From assembly GCF_016446475.1 (NCBI RefSeq), contig NZ_JAEHFP010000010.1, forward strand, positions 1 to 64,000: a stretch of DNA of 64,000 nt, in the 5' to 3' direction. A model generated the notes under the pieces. That model worked only from the letters and a program-made list of their open reading frames with translations, ran no database searches and had not been told where the DNA came from. The position numbers were made by a program, and so were the translations under genes. This document shows, piece by piece, positions 50,385-59,981 of the stretch. Source of the stretch: Paracoccus binzhouensis (GTDB lineage: Bacteria; Pseudomonadota; Alphaproteobacteria; Rhodobacterales; Rhodobacteraceae). Every line of letters starts with the position of its first letter. The first letter of the stretch is position 1.

Positions 50385-51538
50385 CCGAGGAAGCAACCAC
50401 CACGACAACCACGAGCGCGGCAACGGCCACACCCATGCGCTTGCGCGCAGATCCGCCGCGCGTGACGCGGCTTTCCCGCAAGATGCTTGCCGGTGTCGGC
50501 GCCGTCGCGTTGCTCGGGATCGGCGGAGCGCTCATCTATGCGCTCCAGACCCGGGACGCAGGGCAGGGCGGCGAAGAACTCTATTCAACCGAGAACCGTC
50601 CCACGGCCGATGGCCTGTCCGGCCTGCCGAGGGACTATACCGGCCCGGTCCTTGGACCACCTTTGCCAGGTGATCTCGGCGGCCCGATCCTTGATGCGCA
50701 AAACCGGGGACAGCCGGTCGCACCACCTGTCGTGGCGGCGCCGGCCGTCGACCCGGAGGAGCAGCGCCGGCTTGCCGAGGAAGAGGCGGCGCGCCTCAGC
50801 CGCGTTTTCTTCCAAACCGCTCCGGGCACGGCAATTGCCACCGGAGGTCCGGGTCTGGCCGGTCTCGACCTTGGCTCGCAAACCGGCGAGACGGCCGGAC
50901 AGGATCGGCACACGGCTTTCCTCAACGGCCCTGTGGATCGCCAGATTGTTGCGCTCGATCGCATCGTGCCGCCGGCATCGCCCTACATCCTTCAGGCGGG
51001 AGCTGTTATCCCGGCCGCGATGATCACCGGCATCCGGTCCGATCTGCCCGGACAGATCACCGCACAGGTTACGGAAAACGTCTATGACAGCCCGACCGGA
51101 TCGCTGCTCCTCATCCCGCAAGGCACGAGGATTATCGGGCAATACGATGCCGGCGTGACCTTCGGCCAGCGCCGTGTCCTGCTCGTCTGGAATCGTCTGA
51201 TCCTGCCCAACGGCCGCTCGGTCGTGCTCGAACGCCAGCCCGGCGCGGATGCCAGCGGTTATGCCGGTCTCGAGGATGGAGTCGACTATCATTGGTGGGA
51301 TCTGATGAAGGCTGCGGGCCTCTCCACGCTGCTCGCGGTCGGCACGGAACTCGCCACCAGTGACGAAGATCGGTTGATCCGCGCCATCCGCGACGGGGCG
51401 CAGGACACCATCAACCAGGCGGGTCAGCAGATCATCCAGCGCCAGTTGCAGGTTGCGCCGACGCTCACCGTTCGGCCGGGCTTCCCGGTCAGGGTGATCG
51501 TCACCCGCGACCTCGTTCTCGAACCCTACAGGAGTTGA
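50381..51538 (+). CDS. trbI: TrbI, VirB10-like protein
   Basis: A 385-aa VirB10 family protein spanning both membranes. One N-terminal helix (GVGAVALLGIGGALIYAL, about 46-63), a Pro-rich periplasmic region, and the C-terminal beta barrel domain: YILQAGAVIPAAMITGIRSDLPGQITAQVTENVYDS, LLIPQGTRIIGQYDAGVTFGQRRVLLVWNRLILPNG, ending VTRDLVLEPY. It senses ATPase energy and gates the outer pore. Last structural gene of the trb cluster. Confidence 0.94.
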   Translation: MTEEATTTTTTSAATATPMRLRADPPRVTRLSRKMLAGVGAVALLGIGGALIYALQTRDAGQGGEELYSTENRPTADGLSGLPRDYTGPVLGPPLPGDLGGPILDAQNRGQPVAPPVVAAPAVDPEEQRRLAEEEAARLSRVFFQTAPGTAIATGGPGLAGLDLGSQTGETAGQDRHTAFLNGPVDRQIVALDRIVPPASPYILQAGAVIPAAMITGIRSDLPGQITAQVTENVYDSPTGSLLLIPQGTRIIGQYDAGVTFGQRRVLLVWNRLILPNGRSVVLERQPGADASGYAGLEDGVDYHWWDLMKAAGLSTLLAVGTELATSDEDRLIRAIRDGAQDTINQAGQQIIQRQLQVAPTLTVRPGFPVRVIVTRDLVLEPYRS

Positions 51539-51540
51539 CC

Positions 51541-51774
51541 ATGGCGAAGCTGAAACTCGGACCCATCGTCGAGGACAGACCGGTCAAGGTGACGGTGGAA
51601 CTGCCCGGACCGCTTCATCGCGACCTCGTCGCCTATTCCGAGGTCCTGGCGTGCGAGTCCGGTCAGCCCGCCACAGACCCGGCCAAGCTGATCGTGCCGA
51701 TGCTGGAGCGGTTCATCGCCACCGACCGGGGTTTCGCGAAGGAGAAGCGCAGCAGGTCGGGCGGCCACCAATGA
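51541..51774 (+). CDS. DUF2274 protein
   Basis: A 77-aa DUF2274 protein (KLKLGPIVEDRPVKVTVELPGPLHRDLVAYSEVLA, then DPAKLIVPMLERFIATDRGFAK). It looks like a short ribbon-helix-helix-type protein (strand VKVTVELP then two helices). It always follows trbI in this transfer family; the role is unknown and may be regulatory. It starts two bases after trbI and ends six bases before the convergent TetR gene. Confidence 0.88.
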   Translation: MAKLKLGPIVEDRPVKVTVELPGPLHRDLVAYSEVLACESGQPATDPAKLIVPMLERFIATDRGFAKEKRSRSGGHQ

Positions 51775-51780
51775 CCTGTA

Positions 51781-52401
51781 CTACCTGCGATCAGGAGCGG
51801 TGGCCGCGATGATCTCGAGAAGCGTATCAATGACGACGATCGCCGCGTCGAACCGGGCTTCGTCACCCGGCGCTCGGTTCTGCAGCGCAAGGGTGACCGC
51901 GCCGTGAACTGCTGCCCAGTAGGTGAAAGCGTACCGGTTCGGGTCCATTCCGGGGAGAAAGCCCCGCTTCTGGCAGGCCTTAATCGCCTTCACAGCCAGT
52001 TCCAGCACGGACGCTCCGGCATCGGACGAAAGTGGATCCTGGTCCGCGGCGACGCCCGGCGGTGGAGAAAACATCAGGCGGTATAGCGTCGGATTGTTGA
52101 AGGCGAACTGGACATAGGCGCGGGTGCCTTCACGCAGATATGCGAGCGGATCGGAGCGCAAGCGCTTCGAAAGCGCAAGCTTCTCCTCATAAAGCCGCCG
52201 GAATCCAGCATCGTGCACCGCCCGCAGCAATGCGTCCTTGTTGCGGAAATGCCCGTAGAGAGCGGGCGCGGTACAGCCGACCGCCTCGGCGACCGCCGCC
52301 AGCGGCACATCGAAATCGTCCCTCTCGCCAAGGAGCCGGATGGTCTCCTCGACCGCTCTTCGGGAAATGTCGAGCGCGTCTTCCTTCTTCGGGCGGGCCA
52401 T
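51781..52401 (-). CDS. TetR/AcrR family regulator
   Basis: A 206-aa TetR-type repressor. The N-terminal HTH is DVPLAAVAEAVGCTAPALYGHFRNKDALLRAVHDAGFRRL (about residues 30-70), and the C-terminal part (YVQFAFNNPTLYRLMFSPPPG, AFTYWAAVHGAVTLAL) resembles the WHG/TetR_C_33 domain. It converges on the trb operon and faces the LysR gene divergently. Such a TetR/LysR pair often sits downstream of trb genes in alphaproteobacterial elements. The palindrome at 52526 is a possible operator. Ligand unknown. Confidence 0.87.
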   Translation of the reverse strand: MARPKKEDALDISRRAVEETIRLLGERDDFDVPLAAVAEAVGCTAPALYGHFRNKDALLRAVHDAGFRRLYEEKLALSKRLRSDPLAYLREGTRAYVQFAFNNPTLYRLMFSPPPGVAADQDPLSSDAGASVLELAVKAIKACQKRGFLPGMDPNRYAFTYWAAVHGAVTLALQNRAPGDEARFDAAIVVIDTLLEIIAATAPDRR

Positions 52402-52735
52402 CAGTACTGCCCGCGCTGCGGTCGCACTGCCCCGGGTGCCGACTGCGGTTCCAAGGACCAGGGCATCATCGTTTCGGAAGGCACATTGCTTCTCTCCTGC
52501 TGGCGGACGGCTGACCGGAGTTTACTTAATGCCATTAATTTTCCGTTGACGTTGGCAATGTCAATCTGCACGATACCGCTAACTGAATATTGTTAAGTTT
52601 CTTGCGTGGGCGAAATATGACGACACGACGCAGGGAAAACCGCGCGGCAGGAGCATCAAGCGGCTTCGAGGGTAGGGCGCGACCATCCTGCCCGATGGAT
52701 GGCATTGGCCGCAACCCTCGGGCAGACGGGAACCT
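52402..52735. promoter_or_regulatory. Divergent TetR/LysR promoter region
   Basis: A 334-base AT-richer region between divergent regulators. It contains TTAATG-C-CATTAA (52526-52538), a perfect 6-1-6 palindrome suited to a TetR dimer, and TTGAC / GTCAA (52546-52550 / 52560-52564), an inverted repeat whose first arm could also serve as a -35 element. No gene is supported; a short Cys-containing open frame at 52399-52590 was set aside. Confidence 0.5.
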
Positions 52736-53728
52736 GTGATCGTGGATGGGGCGGAAAATATCGTTCCGCGTCCGAGCGACAATGCTCCAGATGAAATCCT
52801 GATACCCGAGCTGCCGCGCAGCCGCATCAAGCTCCAACACCTCCGTTATTTCGTGGCGGCGGCAGAGCACGGCAGCTTCCGAAAAGCGGGCCGAGCACTC
52901 GATATCGAAGAGTCGGCCATCAGCCGCCGCATTCGCGACATGGAAGATGAACTCGGCGCGTCCCTGTTTCAGCGTCATGCGGGCGGAGTTCGCTTGACGC
53001 TTGCCGGCCAGCGGTTTCTGAAGCCAGCGAGAACGGCGCTCCGGCATATCGACGCAGGCGCCAGTGAAGTCGCTGCGGTTGGCCGGTCCGAGGAGGGACA
53101 CGTCCGGGTCGGCGTCTTCTCGTCGCTTGCGTCCGGCTTCCTGTTCGACCTGCTGCGACGGTTCGGTAAACTCCATCCGAATGTCCGGGTCGATCCCATC
53201 GAGGGAAACCCGGCGGAGCACGTCGCTGCCGTCCGGACATTGAAACTCGACGTGGCCTTTATAACGGGCACGAAGACCTGGGACGGCTGTGAGACCGAGC
53301 ATCTGTGGTACGAGAGGGTCTTCGTCGTGTTGCCCGACGATCATCCCCTGGCAAACAAGGTCGAACTCGGATGGCCGGACCTGGTGTCGGAGCGGTTCAT
53401 CGTGAGCGATGTTGCCCCGGGCCAGGAAATCCACGACTACCTGGTTGCACACCTTGCAGACCTCGGCAGCCATCCTGAGATTCACCCCCAACAGGTCGGA
53501 CGCGACAACATCCTTTCCCTGGTTGCCGTAGGTCGCGGCCTCACGCTGACGAGCGAGGCTACGACCGTCGCGCAGTTTCCTGGCATCGCTTATCGGCAAC
53601 TCGCTGGTGAGGTATTGCCGTTCAGCATGGTCTGGTCCGCCCGAAACGATAACCCCGCATGCCGACGGCTGCTGAGTCTGGCGCGCACCCTGGGCCACAC
53701 GCCAAGGGTATCTCACCCGCCGGCCTGA
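52736..53728 (+). CDS. LysR family regulator
   Basis: A 330-aa LysR-type regulator. The HTH is at about residues 30-85: LQHLRYFVAAAEHGSFRKAGRALDIEESAISRRIRDMEDELGASLFQRHAGGVRLTLAG; the ligand-binding domain follows (GHVRVGVFSSLASGFLFDLLRRFGKLHPNVRVDPIEG, DVAFITGTKTWDGCETEHLWYERVFVVLPDDHPLA). It has an N-terminal extension of some 25 residues before the HTH, so a later start is possible; the GTG at 52736 is the first. LysR genes of this type occur just behind trb clusters and may govern the neighbouring region. Inducer unknown. Confidence 0.87.
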   Translation: MIVDGAENIVPRPSDNAPDEILIPELPRSRIKLQHLRYFVAAAEHGSFRKAGRALDIEESAISRRIRDMEDELGASLFQRHAGGVRLTLAGQRFLKPARTALRHIDAGASEVAAVGRSEEGHVRVGVFSSLASGFLFDLLRRFGKLHPNVRVDPIEGNPAEHVAAVRTLKLDVAFITGTKTWDGCETEHLWYERVFVVLPDDHPLANKVELGWPDLVSERFIVSDVAPGQEIHDYLVAHLADLGSHPEIHPQQVGRDNILSLVAVGRGLTLTSEATTVAQFPGIAYRQLAGEVLPFSMVWSARNDNPACRRLLSLARTLGHTPRVSHPPA

Positions 53729-53765
53729 CATCGGTGACGGACAGACCACGCCGCGGTCCGCCTGG

Positions 53766-56700
53766 CTATTCGACCGACTTTTCGACAAATCCGAGAGTGT
53801 TGGCGTTTTCGACGAGCGTTCGTACTTTGGCGCGGTCGAGACCGGAGGGAACTTCGGCCTCGATTTCGAGCCTGAGCTTCACATCGCTTCCGGGCAGTAT
53901 CGTGAGCTGCTCGACAATGGCCTCGACGATCTGATGCATGTCTCTCGCCGGTCTCTCGGCGGAAATCATCACCATACCGGTAAATCGGGTCGGCTTCCGT
54001 TCGGCGGGAGTCGGCTCGGATGTGCCGCCACTGGGCTGCTCGCCCGGAACCGGCGTTCCGTCCCCCGGCTCCGCGGGAGTGCCCGCCGGCCCCGGCTGAA
54101 CGGGTGTCGGACGATGCGCCTCCGCGACGTCCGGCTTTACGATGACGCTATCGCTATCGATGACAACAACGGCGTTGCCGGCGCGCTCAATTGCCAGACC
54201 CAGATAGCTGTCCGCCTTCTCATCCCATCGTTCGGCATATGCGAAGGGGCCAGGAATCATGGCGCTAACGGCCGCTTGCACGGCTTTGACCAGGACGTCC
54301 TGGTTCTTCACGCGCGGGAGATAGATGTGGCGGTTGAGGTACTCCCGCAGGTCTTTCAGAGAGAGGTGCGGCTTGCCATTCCAGATGTATTTCTGGAGAT
54401 CGCGATCAAGCCGCGCTGGCCCCAACTCGGTCAGCAGACCTTCCTCCGCCACGAGCTTCTTGCTCGCGCGCGCCAGCAGCCCATCCTGCGCCGGAATCTT
54501 GCCGGAAGCCCACTCTACATCGGCCTGAGCACTCTCCTGCACTGGATAATGCAGGTAGCACCACGCCTCCTTGAGGCGGGTTTTCATCGTCTCGTTCGAT
54601 TCAGCCAGCTTGGCCTTTGCGAGCGCGCTGTCGCTCTGGGTGAGGTTGAGCCGTTCGGTGTCACGAACGATCTCACCCCATGCCAGGGAGGCGCGCACGG
54701 CGTCCTTCAGGTTGTCGAGCTGACGGGCATCCGCAGCGATGAACACCAGCATGTTGCGATAGACGCGCGGCGTGCTGCCGCGCTGCATCAGGATGTCCTT
54801 CGCCTCGATCAGGGCGTCGGAGCCGTCACGGCCATTGTGCGGGTGCGCCACGCCGAGCACAACTGCTCGCACTCCGCCAGCTTCGTCAGGCACCTCGGCC
54901 GAGGAGGCAGGGGCTACCTGCACGGCGTCGAAATGCCCGCGATCTGCAAGGCCATTGACATATTTTCCGAGCTCGGTGTCGATCGTGACGTCGACAAGAG
55001 CAGCCTCTACCTGGGCTGCCTTGTCTGCCGCAATGCGGTTGAGGCTCGCCGACATCGAGTACCAGTACCGGCCAAGATCGGCGTGCATGAACTTGGCCTG
55101 GTTGGTCAGCCGCCGGAGCGCATCGCCGAAGATTGCCGGGCGCTCTCCGGGCTGCACGACGCCGAGATTGATCTGCTTGTCGTCCAGGCCGGTGTTCTGC
55201 TGCTGGTGTGTCGGCGCCGTTCCCATAAAGATCGCGCGGGCAACTCGCCGCGTGGCCGAGTAGCGATTCAGGTTCGGGGCCGACTGATCGATCTTGTAGG
55301 GCGTGGATGCCGTGCCATCGACATCGCCGGCGATGATCGATTGCCAGCTCACGTCCAGATAGTGGAGCAGTTCGGGTTCTACGCGTGGCGAACTCACCGC
55401 CACGCTGCCGGGCATGATCATCACCGACGGGTCGCCGCTCATCCACAGCTCGTGGATGGCCTGCGCCATCAGGCGCAGTACGCCGCGTGTGCGCTGGAAT
55501 TTTTCGAGCGAGCCCCAGCTCGTGTAGAGCTGATCGAACAGTTCGGGATGGATCGGATAGGCCTTCTCCAGCTTGCGCCGGTAGTCCTCATCCGAGCAGC
55601 CTTGCGGGAAGTCGTTGGCATTTTCGCGATAGAGCTTGGCGAACTGCTTCAGCGTGTTGTCGCGATGGTGGAACTTGTCGCCGGGAATTTCCTTGAACAG
55701 CCGCCGACGGACGATCTCGTAACTCTCCTCCTGGCTCGCGGGCCGCCACGAGGATTCGACCCGGCTGAAGGTCTGCTTGAGGCGGGCGAGCGCTTCCTGA
55801 CCGCCTTCGCCGCCTACCTCGATCTGCGACGCTGGCAATGATGCGACCAATAGGGTCTGGGGGCTGGCCTTGACGGCCTCGGTAAGTGACTGGACGAAGG
55901 ACAGGTTTGCGTCGAACGAACCGGAGGGCAGCCCGTCAACCCTGTAGATCTGCCGCAGGTACGCAACCCATTCGTCGATCAGGACAAGGCACGGCGCATA
56001 CTTCTTAAAGATCGCCTCGAGCAGGTTCGAACCGGGCGCAATACCGCTGGCATCGTTCTCCGCGACCATGTCGAAGGCCTCTGCGCCCCCAAGCTGCCAG
56101 GCGAGTTCGCCCCAGGTCGTGCGGATCTTGCGACCACCTTCGGCGTTGAGCACATCCTGTGGTCCACGCGACGTTCCAACGAGCACCGCACGATTGATGC
56201 CACCGGGCACGCTCAACCCATTCTGATCCAGCAGTCGGTCCAGTCCCGACAGGTCCTGAACCGGTGTACCACCCGCCATATGATAGAGGGCCAGCATAGA
56301 GTGCGTCTTGCCGCCGCCGAAGTTGGTTTGCAGTTCAACGACCGGATCGCCGCCGCTGCCCGATAGCCGCTTGGCCGCGCCTACCAGGAGCGTACTAAGA
56401 CCCTCCGTCAGATAGGTCCGGCTGAAAAACTGCTTCGGATCGCGATATTCGGCCGGGGCGCTCCCCGCATGGACCTTGGCGAGGTCGGCAGCGAACTCGG
56501 CTTGCTGGAACTCGCCGGTGGCCACGTCAGGATGGGGCTCGACAATCTCGCGCCACGGCAGCAGACCGGCCACAGTCTCGACGGAGATTTCGAGGCGCTG
56601 GGTCTTCCGCCGCTCCTCGTTGCGCTGAAGCTCGGTGAACTTCGTACGCAGGATTGTATCCCGCATCTTGGAAAGCTGCTCGGCGACTTCGCCGGCGCTA

Positions 56701-57062
56701 ATTGCTTCCATCAGCCGGCGCATGGAATCGAGCGCACGCTCGGCGTCGTCGTAGGTGAAGTTTTCATTGTGCGAGAGCTTGTTGCGAACTTCGAGCAGCT
56801 CGGACACATATGACCGTTCAGGATGCCCGAGGACGGTCGCGAAGGCGTCCCTCCAGAAGGCCATCATCGCCTTCAGCAATCCCTGCTGATCCCAGGCGAC
56901 TTCACCGGCTGAATTTGGCCGCAAGCCCTGGACACGCTGGACCACTTCCACTTGCCAGTGACCCGTGATCGAACTTTCCAGCCGCTTTTCGACGAAGGGA
57001 ATGAGCGCCGATGGCAGCAGCTCCATTCCCTCGAATACGTATTGGCGTGTACTCTTGGCCAC
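53766..57062 (-). CDS. DUF499 ATPase with N-terminal HEPN-like segment (Hma/BREX-type ATPase)
   Basis: A 1098-aa ATP-binding protein of the DUF499 group (AAA+). Residues about 5-120 look like a Swt1-type HEPN domain (EGMELLPSALIPFVEKRLES, then VRNKLSHNENFTYDDAERALDSMRRL), with RNKLSH at 93-98 fitting the HEPN RNase motif R-x4-H. The ATPase has Walker A NFGGGKTHS (about 247-255) and CLVLIDEWVAYLRQIY as Walker B (about 355-370). The C-terminus has a Pro/Gly/Thr-rich linker (about residues 975-1015) and an alpha/beta tail. DUF499 ATPases pair with DUF1156 methylases in the Hma system and in BREX-related loci. Last gene of the operon, 12 bases after the methylase. Confidence 0.82.
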   Translation of the reverse strand: MAKSTRQYVFEGMELLPSALIPFVEKRLESSITGHWQVEVVQRVQGLRPNSAGEVAWDQQGLLKAMMAFWRDAFATVLGHPERSYVSELLEVRNKLSHNENFTYDDAERALDSMRRLMEAISAGEVAEQLSKMRDTILRTKFTELQRNEERRKTQRLEISVETVAGLLPWREIVEPHPDVATGEFQQAEFAADLAKVHAGSAPAEYRDPKQFFSRTYLTEGLSTLLVGAAKRLSGSGGDPVVELQTNFGGGKTHSMLALYHMAGGTPVQDLSGLDRLLDQNGLSVPGGINRAVLVGTSRGPQDVLNAEGGRKIRTTWGELAWQLGGAEAFDMVAENDASGIAPGSNLLEAIFKKYAPCLVLIDEWVAYLRQIYRVDGLPSGSFDANLSFVQSLTEAVKASPQTLLVASLPASQIEVGGEGGQEALARLKQTFSRVESSWRPASQEESYEIVRRRLFKEIPGDKFHHRDNTLKQFAKLYRENANDFPQGCSDEDYRRKLEKAYPIHPELFDQLYTSWGSLEKFQRTRGVLRLMAQAIHELWMSGDPSVMIMPGSVAVSSPRVEPELLHYLDVSWQSIIAGDVDGTASTPYKIDQSAPNLNRYSATRRVARAIFMGTAPTHQQQNTGLDDKQINLGVVQPGERPAIFGDALRRLTNQAKFMHADLGRYWYSMSASLNRIAADKAAQVEAALVDVTIDTELGKYVNGLADRGHFDAVQVAPASSAEVPDEAGGVRAVVLGVAHPHNGRDGSDALIEAKDILMQRGSTPRVYRNMLVFIAADARQLDNLKDAVRASLAWGEIVRDTERLNLTQSDSALAKAKLAESNETMKTRLKEAWCYLHYPVQESAQADVEWASGKIPAQDGLLARASKKLVAEEGLLTELGPARLDRDLQKYIWNGKPHLSLKDLREYLNRHIYLPRVKNQDVLVKAVQAAVSAMIPGPFAYAERWDEKADSYLGLAIERAGNAVVVIDSDSVIVKPDVAEAHRPTPVQPGPAGTPAEPGDGTPVPGEQPSGGTSEPTPAERKPTRFTGMVMISAERPARDMHQIVEAIVEQLTILPGSDVKLRLEIEAEVPSGLDRAKVRTLVENANTLGFVEKSVE

Positions 57063-57074
57063 GTCCGTTCCCCC

Positions 57075-59981
57075 TTAGATGTCCAGCCGGATCTGGCGAT
57101 CGCCGATCGTGTCGTGGATTGACGCCGCCTGCCGGGTCAGTTCCGCCCAGTCGGCGATCAACGCGTTGTAGGCCGTAGCCTCCTTCGCATCTTTCCGCTT
57201 GTTGGCGCTGATGTCGTACAGGCAGTAGGCGAGATCCTTCACCGCCTCGGCCCTGGTGTTGATCTTTTTCAAGAGAACGGCCGTATCGTGAGATATCCCG
57301 TCCTTCTCATGCTGTCGGACGAGATGCTGGAGGCACTCCCACACTGTGAGATGGCGGTCCTCCTCCGGCTCCCAATCGTCGTCGAGTTCATCGCGGCCGA
57401 GGATGCGGACCTTGCCGGCGGCGCTTTCGACGATGCCGGCGTGCTTGACGCTCTCGACCGAGATGCCGCGCGCGCGGGCGAGGTTGTCGGCGATACCGTA
57501 ATCCCCTTTGCCGTTCCCGTTCTGCTCGAACCAGGTGATGGCAAAACGGGTGTCGGCGTCGAACTCACCCTGAATGCCGCCGAGATACTCGTCGAGTTCC
57601 CGATTGATGAGTTGGAGCGCGGTTTTCACGCTCATTGGGCTGTCATCAGATTCCAGCACGGCCTTGTAGCGCGAGAAGACGCCCATGCCGGGGCCGATGG
57701 CTGATTGCGGCATGTCGGCCGGGGCGATGTTGGCGGCCTGAAGCTCGGCGATGGCCGGGGGCAGTTCGCGTTTCAGGGCGCGGATGAACTCCGCGCGGGT
57801 GATGGTGTCGGCGGCTGCGTCCTTTTTGCGGCAGACGAGTACGACTGAGTTAGCAAGGGCATTTGTCCCAACCGCGATCATCCGTCCCGGTTTTTCTGTA
57901 CGGAGCGGCCAGGTTCCCACCACGGAGTAACCAGCATCCATCACCGATTGAACAAAGGTCGCCCAACCTGTTGAGCTGACGCCCTCTTGCTCAATCTCAC
58001 TCTGCTTGAACGCGTAGTATATCGTCGCTGGAAAGGCACCACTTCCAGCCTCCGCCATTCGGGCGATGGCGCGACTCATTCCATCAAGAAAGAAGTCGTC
58101 AGCGGCCTCCTTTCCTCCATGGCGATAGGGGGTCGCCACCAGTTCCTCCGCCTTTGGCGTCGTTATAAGAGAAAACAGCTCGGGATAGATGCTTCGCAAT
58201 GCCGGCTTCATCCAGCAGAAGAAAAAGTCAGACAAGTCGGCGTAGCCAATATTGTCGTAGTATGGCGGGTCCGTGGAGATTGCGGTACTTGAAGGATACT
58301 CGACGCCTTGCGCATCATTCTGTGTGATCGCAGACTTCTCGTCTGTTGCTCCGAGCACCTCAAATCCTTTCACCATTCTTGTGAAGAGGCTGTGGTAACT
58401 CCCGCTGGACTCACTGAACACGTTTACCTCGGCAAAATCCCATGTCATTGGCAGAGATTGACGAGAAAACGTGGATCTCATCTGCTGGTTGGGACTGTTC
58501 CATCCGCAAATAGTTGAGCAGTGGTTGGCGACTTGGCCAACCAGAAATCCAAGATAGATACTCACGGCTTCGGCGTATGCCAGTGCGCCTTTGCCTCCAT
58601 CCCGAAGTGGCGTGCCGTCAGCCGGCAGCCCAGAGGACGCTGCGTCGTATTCTATTTTCGCGCGTGCTTCATGTACCAAGTCGCTCAACGTATTCAACGC
58701 GACAAGTTGCCGGCTAGTGAATAAATCGCCGAAGTTTGTAAGGCCGTAGTCTACCGTCCAGAAGTTCCGTGGATCATTCGGCAACGCCGCTTCAGGTCTC
58801 CAGTTGGACTCAGCGGAAACGGCGATAGCGACCTGGTCGTCTGTTGGAGCTGCGTAAGCACGCCCACGCTTGCCTTCAGCCACGATGGCGAGAAGAGTCG
58901 CCCCCATTCGCCCATTTTTGCCCATGCGCTTGACATAGTCCGGTGTGATCGCAGTGTCCGACATCAGGCAACGGAAGTTCGCACCACGTCCCGCTTTTGT
59001 GCCATTTTTTGCTTCCGCAATCTCAGCCTTTGTCCCGTTTCGTCGAATGCCGTATGCGATCGTCTTGGTTGACCGGTCGACAATTGGCTCGACCCAAGCT
59101 TCTTTTCCCGGTTTTGAGCTCAGCAGGAAACTGGATGCAATCGGCACCTGCACATCAGAAAAGGCCGGGTCCGGGCTTGGCACGGTCCGCGCCCAGATCC
59201 AGGCAATTACCGTTGCTTTGTCCCCGCCATACGCGTTCGGCAGGTCCACCTGCGGGTAGAGATGCCCGATTCGCTCCCATGCCTTCTCGCGCATCCATTC
59301 GCCGTAGAATTTCAAATCCTCGGCAAGCCCTTCCGCATTGCGGTAGAACGACCGGTCCTTGATACCGGGGTGGATGGGGGGCGCGTCCTTGAACTTCGGC
59401 GGGACCTCGATCATCGCCTTGCCGATCATCACCGCCACCGGGTTCAGGTCGGACCCATAGGCGGGCAAGCCTAGCCGCTGCGCCTCCAGCGGGATCGACC
59501 CGCCGCCTGAGAACGGGTCATAGACCGGCGGCAGTTCGCCTCCACAACTGCGCCGGATCTCGGCGCGCGCACGCTCCAGCACTTCCTCGTTGGTCGAGTT
59601 CTCCCACTTTACCAGGTCCCCTATGATGGCGAAGAGCCGTCTGCGTTCGATTTCGACTGCCGCGTCCTCTAGTGTTGGCTCCGGCGCATTCGCCGCCGCC
59701 CCCTGCGCCGACGCTTTGCTCATCTCCCAGGCGCGGAGCCGTGCGGGCAGCTCCGCCTCGGCCTGAGCACGCAGCTTCGGATCGGTCATCAGCTCGTCCA
59801 CTCGCGACGAAGGATCGTCCACCAGCTGCGCAAACAGTACCGCCCGGCACGCGGCGAGCGGCCGCCGAGCCCACCAGAGGTGCAGGGTGGAGGGATGCCC
59901 ATGCCGGATTGACTTCTCGCGCGCCGACGCCGCGTTGATCGCCTCGAGCGGGATTGCGACTTCGATGAGTTTCTTTTTCAT
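57075..59981 (-). CDS. DUF1156 adenine-specific DNA methylase
   Basis: A 968-aa DNA methyltransferase. The DUF1156 start is EVAIPLEAINAASAREKSIRHGHPSTLHLWWARRPLAACRAVLFA. SAM motif I is YDPFSGGGSIPLEAQRLG (about 154-171) and catalytic motif IV is STDPPYYDNIGYADLSDFFF (DPPY about 571-574). Such enzymes methylate adenine; the same class is called PglXI in BREX type 3. It probably marks self DNA for the defence operon. The middle of the gene (about 57.8-59.2 kb) is visibly poorer in GC than its ends; 58321-58380 has 29 G+C of 60. It overlaps the ASCH gene by four bases. Confidence 0.86.
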   Translation of the reverse strand: MKKKLIEVAIPLEAINAASAREKSIRHGHPSTLHLWWARRPLAACRAVLFAQLVDDPSSRVDELMTDPKLRAQAEAELPARLRAWEMSKASAQGAAANAPEPTLEDAAVEIERRRLFAIIGDLVKWENSTNEEVLERARAEIRRSCGGELPPVYDPFSGGGSIPLEAQRLGLPAYGSDLNPVAVMIGKAMIEVPPKFKDAPPIHPGIKDRSFYRNAEGLAEDLKFYGEWMREKAWERIGHLYPQVDLPNAYGGDKATVIAWIWARTVPSPDPAFSDVQVPIASSFLLSSKPGKEAWVEPIVDRSTKTIAYGIRRNGTKAEIAEAKNGTKAGRGANFRCLMSDTAITPDYVKRMGKNGRMGATLLAIVAEGKRGRAYAAPTDDQVAIAVSAESNWRPEAALPNDPRNFWTVDYGLTNFGDLFTSRQLVALNTLSDLVHEARAKIEYDAASSGLPADGTPLRDGGKGALAYAEAVSIYLGFLVGQVANHCSTICGWNSPNQQMRSTFSRQSLPMTWDFAEVNVFSESSGSYHSLFTRMVKGFEVLGATDEKSAITQNDAQGVEYPSSTAISTDPPYYDNIGYADLSDFFFCWMKPALRSIYPELFSLITTPKAEELVATPYRHGGKEAADDFFLDGMSRAIARMAEAGSGAFPATIYYAFKQSEIEQEGVSSTGWATFVQSVMDAGYSVVGTWPLRTEKPGRMIAVGTNALANSVVLVCRKKDAAADTITRAEFIRALKRELPPAIAELQAANIAPADMPQSAIGPGMGVFSRYKAVLESDDSPMSVKTALQLINRELDEYLGGIQGEFDADTRFAITWFEQNGNGKGDYGIADNLARARGISVESVKHAGIVESAAGKVRILGRDELDDDWEPEEDRHLTVWECLQHLVRQHEKDGISHDTAVLLKKINTRAEAVKDLAYCLYDISANKRKDAKEATAYNALIADWAELTRQAASIHDTIGDRQIRLDI

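Noticed and set aside
52399-52590. A plus-strand frame with CPRCGRTAPGADCGSKDQG that looks like a zinc ribbon
   Set aside because: It has no good start, lies between divergent regulator genes and ends in non-protein-like sequence. The paired Cys could be chance or a worn remnant; not enough to call a gene.
53934-55841. 635-codon plus-strand frame opposite the DUF499 gene
   Set aside because: Arg/His-rich composition and no recognisable domain; the minus-strand gene has clear Walker motifs.
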